From assembly GCA_009801015.1 (NCBI GenBank), contig VHZZ01001339.1, positions 6,616 to 42,607 on the forward strand: 35,992 nt of DNA, written 5' to 3'. This document shows positions 30,810-35,992 of this stretch, in pieces (the first letter of the stretch is position 1; every line of letters begins with the position of its first letter). Made by a program: the position numbers and the translations under genes. Below the pieces are notes generated by a model. That model ran no database searches. It was not told the origin of the DNA and worked only from the letters and a program-made list of their open reading frames with translations. The DNA comes from Silene noctiflora. Taxonomy: Eukaryota > Streptophyta > Magnoliopsida > Caryophyllales > Caryophyllaceae.

Positions 30810-33800
30810 TTATGGATCTGTTTTGTAATACAGTAAAGTTGATGCAGCAATCAGACTAGGTTGTGGACTCCCTCTCCTTTCATTCTGCACCAGAGAATTT
30901 GCAGGAGACAAGAACCTGATAACCTTCTCTGCAGATTTCATTTGCTGTTCTTTAAGGTCTTCATCTCGGATTAGTTGCCTGCCATTAAGATCGGATTAAG
31001 GGCAAATGTAAAACACCGAAACTTCAGAGAAGCTTACAAGAAGGATAATCTCAGTGACTTGATCATTGCAAAATTTAGCTTTTTGCAGTTATTTAAGTGT
31101 TTTATGTTCTACAGTTCATGCAACCAAAATGAAATCATAGAGTGTAGCGGGAAATGTTACAACAATGAGCAAGGTCACTTTCCATGCAAAAATTATCCTC
31201 TTAAATCCCATGTCCTGGCATGTTATAGAACTCAATACATCAAACATTACCATGAAGCAGGAAGCAGGATCTATGTAGACTTGGCAAAAAGTTCATTCTG
31301 GTCGGATATGGATCAGGTCACATCCTAAGATATTTTGTGCAGTTAGGGTCAGGTTAGGTCAGGACATTACAGATCTGGTCAATATCTGGCACAACACAAT
31401 GTTAGGGTTAACTAGCAGTCAAAGCGGGTCATTCGAGGTCTAGGTCGGGTAATTTGAGTCAGGACTCACAATTTATGACATACAACATGAATAAATATGA
31501 CGTTAGAAGGAACAGATTTCAAACATAGATCCTTCAACCGGAACGCAATTTGAGTACTAGATAAGCCGGCCCTCAAGAATCACTTGAAGATTGTAAGAGA
31601 CTAATTGTCTTAAAGTTAATAGCTTTGGAGAATCTTACATAAGTGACGTAGCCAAATGATTAGGCGTGCAACTGTCAAAGAGAGCTTCAGGAATGACAGG
31701 CGAATCCAGGAGGATGTTAGGAATCGAAATGTATTTCACTTTTGCCTTAAGCCGAATAAACCATTCAGTTAAGATATGGGCTCTGTAAGCAACAAGACAT
31801 GGCAATTTTGCAAGTTGCAATTCCACAGCAACTGTTCCAGAGGTACATAATGCAGCTGTGCTTACCTGCGGAAATACTGTTAGCTACAAATGGAAATCAA
31901 CATCAACAAGACATGGTTTAAGAAATGTAAATCATCAAAATCAAATAGCTGAAATATCTAGCACCAGCAGATCATAACAACTTGGTATATCATTGTACCC
32001 TCATATTAAGATACTATCATGCCGAAGATTTATATCTTCCCGTACTTGGTCTAGAAAAAATAGCTTTATTTTCTATACACCCTATGGTCAGAAAGAATGG
32101 CTTGGGATTTTCACTGCAAAATTTAAACCGAAACAGCAAAAAGAAGGGAAAAATATAAGGTAGTGCAGTCTTACGCTAAATGCATCATACTTTAGGCCCG
32201 CTGAACTCCCAGGAATCAATGTGATTGGAACTGGCCAATGGTGAAGCATCTCATTGATGTAGCTCTCTACATGCTGATTAGATGCCACTAGCATGACGGT
32301 TCTCAGATCAGGGAATGAACCCTTCAAAAGCTTCATGGTCTTTACAAAGATGGGGAACATACGAGTTACTTCTTGCAATCTGCTACCAGGAAGCACGACT
32401 ACAACTTGGGCTCCTTTGAAGACAAAAGACACATGTTGTCACTATAAGCTCTTTCGATTTCACAATCGATGAATAAAGATGCAGCAGTGTTTATTACATT
32501 CTGATATATGCTTCACTAAAACAATCAAAATTTAAAATCCTGTGAAACTGAGCAGAAGAGCATGGCATTAAATCTAGGCCACAACCCCACAGCGCGACCA
32601 CTTTCTAAAGGTTTTGAAGGTTATTGAGACTATATTTAGGGTAGTATCAGCCGCATTAATGGCGCAACAACAGAAGTTAGGATGCGTAATCACAATTGAG
32701 GACGGGTGCGCCATTAAATTTAAGTAGAACGCTGAAAAATGCATAAATGCATAATTGTTAATTAGCAAATAGAAATGCAAAAATATAATCGCACTAGTAC
32801 CTAATGGAATGCCAAATTTATTGCGGAAGTCTTCACTGCTGGTCTGAATCTTCCAGTCGATAGAGTCTTTTTCCTAAACGTTGGCTGCTATGTTAATTAG
32901 GATTGATAAATGACTAGCCACTGTATGTTAATGTACAAAGAAAAAGCAAAATTAGGGAACCACAGCCAGAATATACAATTCATACTCAATATCTAAAGGT
33001 CTCTTGTAAATGGTTTGACACTGTTTTTCATGGAAGACACACTTACACCCTTATCGTAAGGTATAGAAGGTGAAGAAAAAATTTACAAGGATATGTGGGT
33101 CAAAACTACACAGTTTTAAAATAATATTAATGTAAATCCGCCTTACAAATATATTCGTAATCCACAATAAAGGGAGAATTAGATACTTACTATATTCAGC
33201 TCCAAACAATCTTCCAGTACTGGATGCCCTACGAAAGTTGCTGCCAGCCCATTTAACCTGCAAACTTCTTCCTCAAATGGCAGAATACAGAAAATATGGT
33301 CCACAAAATGAGATAGACCCTTAAGTCTTGCTTCACCGCCTCTCCACGCCCAGAACGATGGTGCCACATAATGGAAGTGAATTGGACTCTTTAAATGTTG
33401 CAACTGACATGAAGCTGCAAAAGGAAACTTTCATCACCATGACATTACGCAGAAGATTAATTCACACAAATCCAAGGAACTGAAGCACTGAACAATACCC
33501 CTTAGCTCTTTAAGGAAGCGAAAAGAGAAGCCTTTGGAGTCCACTGTCACCACAACATGTGAATTGAATGAGAGAGCAGCTTTCACAGTTTCCTTTAATC
33601 TTGCCTGCAATTCTACACCCAATTTTAGAATAACAAAGCCAAGAGTCTTGACAGAAGTTATTTCACAAATCGAAAGGAGAAAGAGGGGAAAATAAGCGTA
33701 ACTATACATACTCGGAATCTAGCGAGATGTGGCAACAGTTCCCAAATTCCCATCACAGCTAGATCTTCCATTGGGAAAAGGGATTGTAATCCCTTTTGAG

Positions 33801-34515
33801 ACATCATTGGCCTGGAGAAAAGATATTAGAGACATCTTTGACTAAAGATTGCCTGAAACAACTAAACCAGCTTGTATGATGGGAAAATACCAAGCGGGGT
33901 AGTTATCCCAAAACACTTGGCAGTGGAAAATCGGGATTGGGAGTGGAGTTGAGAAATTGTGAAGCACCTCATACAAGAACGTTGAATTGCATTAATAAAA
34001 ACACCAGCCCAAAACTAGTTATCTTAATAACAAGTTAACAAGCTCGAGAGACAAGATGCATAAGAAGTGAGAACCAAACAGGAATGGTAATTAGGTCAGA
34101 ATACGTCACAGCAACAGACAACTAGTTTTGGGCTGGTAATTATGCATCTTGTCTCTCGAGCTTGTTAACTTGTTATTAAGATAACAGACAAATCAAATAA
34201 CAATCTTCTGTTTTTGCTAAGAAAAATAGGCGGCAAATTAGACTAAATAACAAGTGGAACTCACGATGAAAGTATCTTGACTTACCCACCAACACCAGAA
34301 AATTTCACAGGAAAAGGCGCTATCTTCTTCAGTGATGCCATCAAACGTGCACCAATAGTGTCCCCAGAAACCTCTCCAGCAACTACAAACACTCTGAGCT
34401 CCCCATCTTTCGCAGCAATATCAATCACCCGACTTGAAACAGACATGTATCTTCTAAGTACACCAGCGTACCCAAGTGCTTCCCCTATGAAAATACGATT
34501 TGTTCTAGCCAACAT
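30810..34515 (-). CDS. LPXB: Lipid-A-disaccharide synthase, plant mitochondrial type (complete)
   Basis: Coding exons on the minus strand: 34515-34286 (exon begins at 34528), 33811-33712, 33604-33499, 33414-33191, 32873-32801, 32413-32175, 31865-31639, 30978-30810. They give 455 aa in frame. LpxB (GT19) joins UDP-2,3-diacylglucosamine and lipid X, releasing UDP. Plants use it for lipid-A-like molecules, with this pathway in mitochondria. Motifs: AGEVSGD (46-52), MEDLAVMGIWELLP, HYVAPSFWAWR, ILPFEEEVC, TFVGHPVLED, VVVLPGSRLQEV, TSGTVAVELQLAKLP and YISIPNILL, in the same order as in bacterial LpxB. The first ~38 residues are basic and Ser/Arg-rich (LRRYMSVSSR), a good mitochondrial presequence. 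At 455 aa it exceeds the E. coli enzyme (382) mainly by this presequence and the C-terminus. Where bacteria have a PDFN-type motif, it has DSKGFSF. Confidence 0.94.
31350..31460. repeat. GGGTCA/GGTCAGG cluster in the last LpxB intron
   Basis: Words such as GGGTCAGGTTAGGTCAGGA and CGGGTCATTCGAGGTC recur loosely. They belong to the same degenerate GACCCG-type class as the block at 28998. Confidence 0.5.
34004..34190. repeat. Two-part inverted duplication in an LpxB intron
   Basis: Block A (CCAGCCCAAAACTAGTT, 34004-34020) is copied inverted at 34120-34136. Block B (46 bp, 34018-34063) is copied inverted and without mismatch at 34140-34185. The order is A-B then A'-B', so it is not a simple hairpin. 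The second copy is bracketed by AACAGACA at 34113-34120 and 34183-34190. It lies within the intron between 34286 and 33811. Confidence 0.9.
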
Positions 34516-34528
34516 CGTGAATATTCTC

Positions 34529-35191
34529 CTACAGTAGAAACATAATAATCCTAAATCAACATCTTTTATAGACTCATACAATGCAATGCGTGATTTCACC
34601 AACAACAAATGAAAAAGCTATCCCACCAATTTGATAACGACAACAAACGCAAAGAAACAATTACAGTATTACACCTTAATTTCCATAATTCAATACTAAC
34701 TTCCAATTTCACTATCAATTATCTTCACCACACTAAATGAACCCAATCATAACATACTTTGTAACAGACTTAATTATGTTACTCCGACACTTCACTTTGG
34801 TTATGCTCCCAATCATAACATACTTCCTAATAGACAAACACAAATTAATTATGTTACTCCGAGTCTCCGACGCTTCCCTTTGATTGTGTGCCTTGTGTCC
34901 AATACTCAGACACTCCGACACGACACAGCACAACACTTCATTTTAGACCAAAAAATCGAGAACACCGCACAAAATAACGGTATCTGACACTCCGACACTT
35001 ATCGTGATTTAACAGGAAGTTGAATATTTAGCAACAAAAAAACAATTTATATCGATAAATTTGGTGCTGCATTGTACCAATTACACATTTACACACCAAA
35101 CAACATTGAATTAAACGCCTAATTAATCAATTTGCGGGAACAATAAAAATTAGAAAGCAGAAAATAAATTCAATTAAATTACTAGGAATAC
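34529..35191 (-). other. Intron in the LpxB 5' UTR
   Basis: The leader exon ends ...AATTGAAG|GTATTC at 35192, and the next exon begins after TTTCTACTGTAG at 34528, 13 nt before the ATG. The donor is plausible but not strong. The intron holds a direct repeat at 34741-34886. Confidence 0.55.
34741..34886. repeat. Diverged direct repeat in the LpxB leader intron
   Basis: CCCAATCATAACATACTT, AATAGACA/AACAGACT and TTAATTATGTTACTCCGA occur twice in the same order about 67 bp apart. ATGTTACTCCGAGTCT also appears, inverted, near 11690, so the unit may be part of a dispersed repeat. Confidence 0.65.
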
Positions 35192-35251
35192 CTTCAATTA
35201 CGGAAGCAAAGATTGGGAATTTATTGTGTTAAAGTAAGATAATTTGAAGAG

Positions 35252-35291
35252 ATTATATTTTTGAATTATTACTATTGATGATTTAGGGTTT
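35252..35291 (-). promoter_or_regulatory. LpxB core promoter candidates: telo-box and TATA
   Basis: On the minus strand AAACCCTAA (35283-35291) is a telo-box, frequent in promoters of housekeeping plant genes. AAATATAAT (35251-35259) follows as a TATA candidate, about 60 bp before the leader-exon donor. The spacing is reasonable; neither is proven. Confidence 0.4.
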
Positions 35292-35439
35292 TGGGGTTTG
35301 AGTTGAATTTCACGCGGGAGAGCAGTAGCGTTGACTCGTGGAGTATGGTTTCAAGCATCGGGGGTAAGGCTCGAAATATCTCAGTCTTGAATAAGAATTT
35401 GAACGTTAATTCATTAACGATGGTCCATGCCCGATAGGG

Positions 35440-35605
35440 TGATAGGTAGGCCTGTCAAATTCTGTCCGATCCGAAAACTCGACCCAACCCATTTTTGCAA
35501 GGTTAAGACCCGAAAATTTTGATCCGACGACCTATTTGACCCAAATCCGAAATGACCCGTTATTTTAGGGTTAAGATTCGACTCGAGTGGATCGGCCCAT
35601 TGGGT
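35440..35605. repeat. GACCCG-type degenerate cluster upstream of LpxB
   Basis: Words GACCCAACCC, AAGACCCGAAAA, TTTGACCCAAATCCGAAATG and GGGTCAAAGG occur in mixed orientation. Same class as the block at 28998. Confidence 0.55.
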
Positions 35606-35606
35606 C

Positions 35607-35992
35607 AAAGGTAAATCAATTTTTTTAAAAAAATGTTAATATTTATATATTTGAAAACATAGTTAAAGAAAAAAATTATTTTTATTACTTAAAATTACAA
35701 ACACAATCAAAAAGTCAATTTTATATAATTATATAATATATAATAATAAAATAATTATTTAAAAAAACTTTATTTTAAAAATTATGTCAATATAATTAAT
35801 GTAGAGGCGGAGCCAAGATTTAAAGGTAAATCAATTTTTTTTTAAAAATGTTAATATTTATATATTATATATTTGAAAAAATAGTTAAAGAAAAAATTTA
35901 GGATTATTTTACGGGAATAATCCAAACTATTGACCATCATCTCAAAATAATCCAAACTTTAATTTAACTCATAATAAATCATACTATTGACC
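35607..35992. repeat. AT-rich direct repeats at the window end
   Basis: AAAGGTAAATCAATTTTTTT...ATGTTAATATTTATATAT...TAGTTAAAGAAAAA occurs at 35607-35677 and again at 35822-35898, 215 bp apart. The last 85 bp repeat AATAATCCAAACTATTGACC-like words. This may be the edge of an element that continues past the window. Confidence 0.65.

Noticed and set aside
30975-31328. 117-codon plus-strand frame overlapping the LpxB 3' end
   Set aside because: It starts within a few bases of an LpxB exon on the other strand and runs through an intron; the composition is not protein-like.
1-35992. Biosynthetic or immune gene cluster linking the five genes
   Set aside because: The five families have unrelated roles and mixed orientation; nothing in the spacing suggests co-regulation.

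Overview
The window is a piece of a flowering-plant (eudicot) nuclear genome. The evidence is split genes with GT-AG introns, AT-rich intergenic DNA full of small non-autonomous transposons, and five protein families that together occur only in plants. Frequent 'ACTCCGTA'-type tracts give an impression of Caryophyllales, but this is only an impression. Two single N bases show it comes from an assembly.

Layout. (1) 451-8663, plus strand: the 3' three quarters of an EDM2-like gene (PHD/zinc-finger reader plus methyltransferase-like domain). Its 5' exons lie before base 1. (2) 9396-12797, minus strand: a complete seven-exon TBC-domain Rab-GAP gene of 394 aa, tail to tail with EDM2, with a probable long leader up to about 13,500. 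(3) 13,500-20,200: about 6.7 kb without a convincing gene. It holds a non-autonomous Helitron, a fold-back element with a Stowaway MITE inside one arm, a tandem duplication and smaller repeats. (4) 20360-27188, minus strand: a complete eleven-exon DUF1664 gene of 319 aa, with related SINE-like sequences in two introns. (5) 28418-28690, plus strand: a single-exon, divergent RALF-type cysteine-rich secreted peptide, head to head with the DUF1664 gene across 1.2 kb. (6) 28,691-30,809: repeat-rich spacer. (7) 30810-34515, minus strand, with a leader exon ending at 35192: a complete plant LpxB (lipid-A-disaccharide synthase, GT19) of 455 aa with a mitochondrial-type N-terminus. (8) 35,200-35,992: LpxB promoter, then degenerate repeats.

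I derived the exon structures by hand from splice sites, frame continuity and family resemblance. All four split genes close in frame over the whole reconstruction. The genes are unrelated in function and do not form a pathway or cluster.

The points most worth a second look are an in-frame TAA inside an octapeptide (NVYG) repeat at the EDM2 C-terminus, a two-patch inverted 'filler' insertion in an LpxB intron, the nested transposons at 18.3-19.1 kb, the Helitron with intact termini, and the unusual RALF peptide. I see no clear sign of a wholly new multi-gene system.
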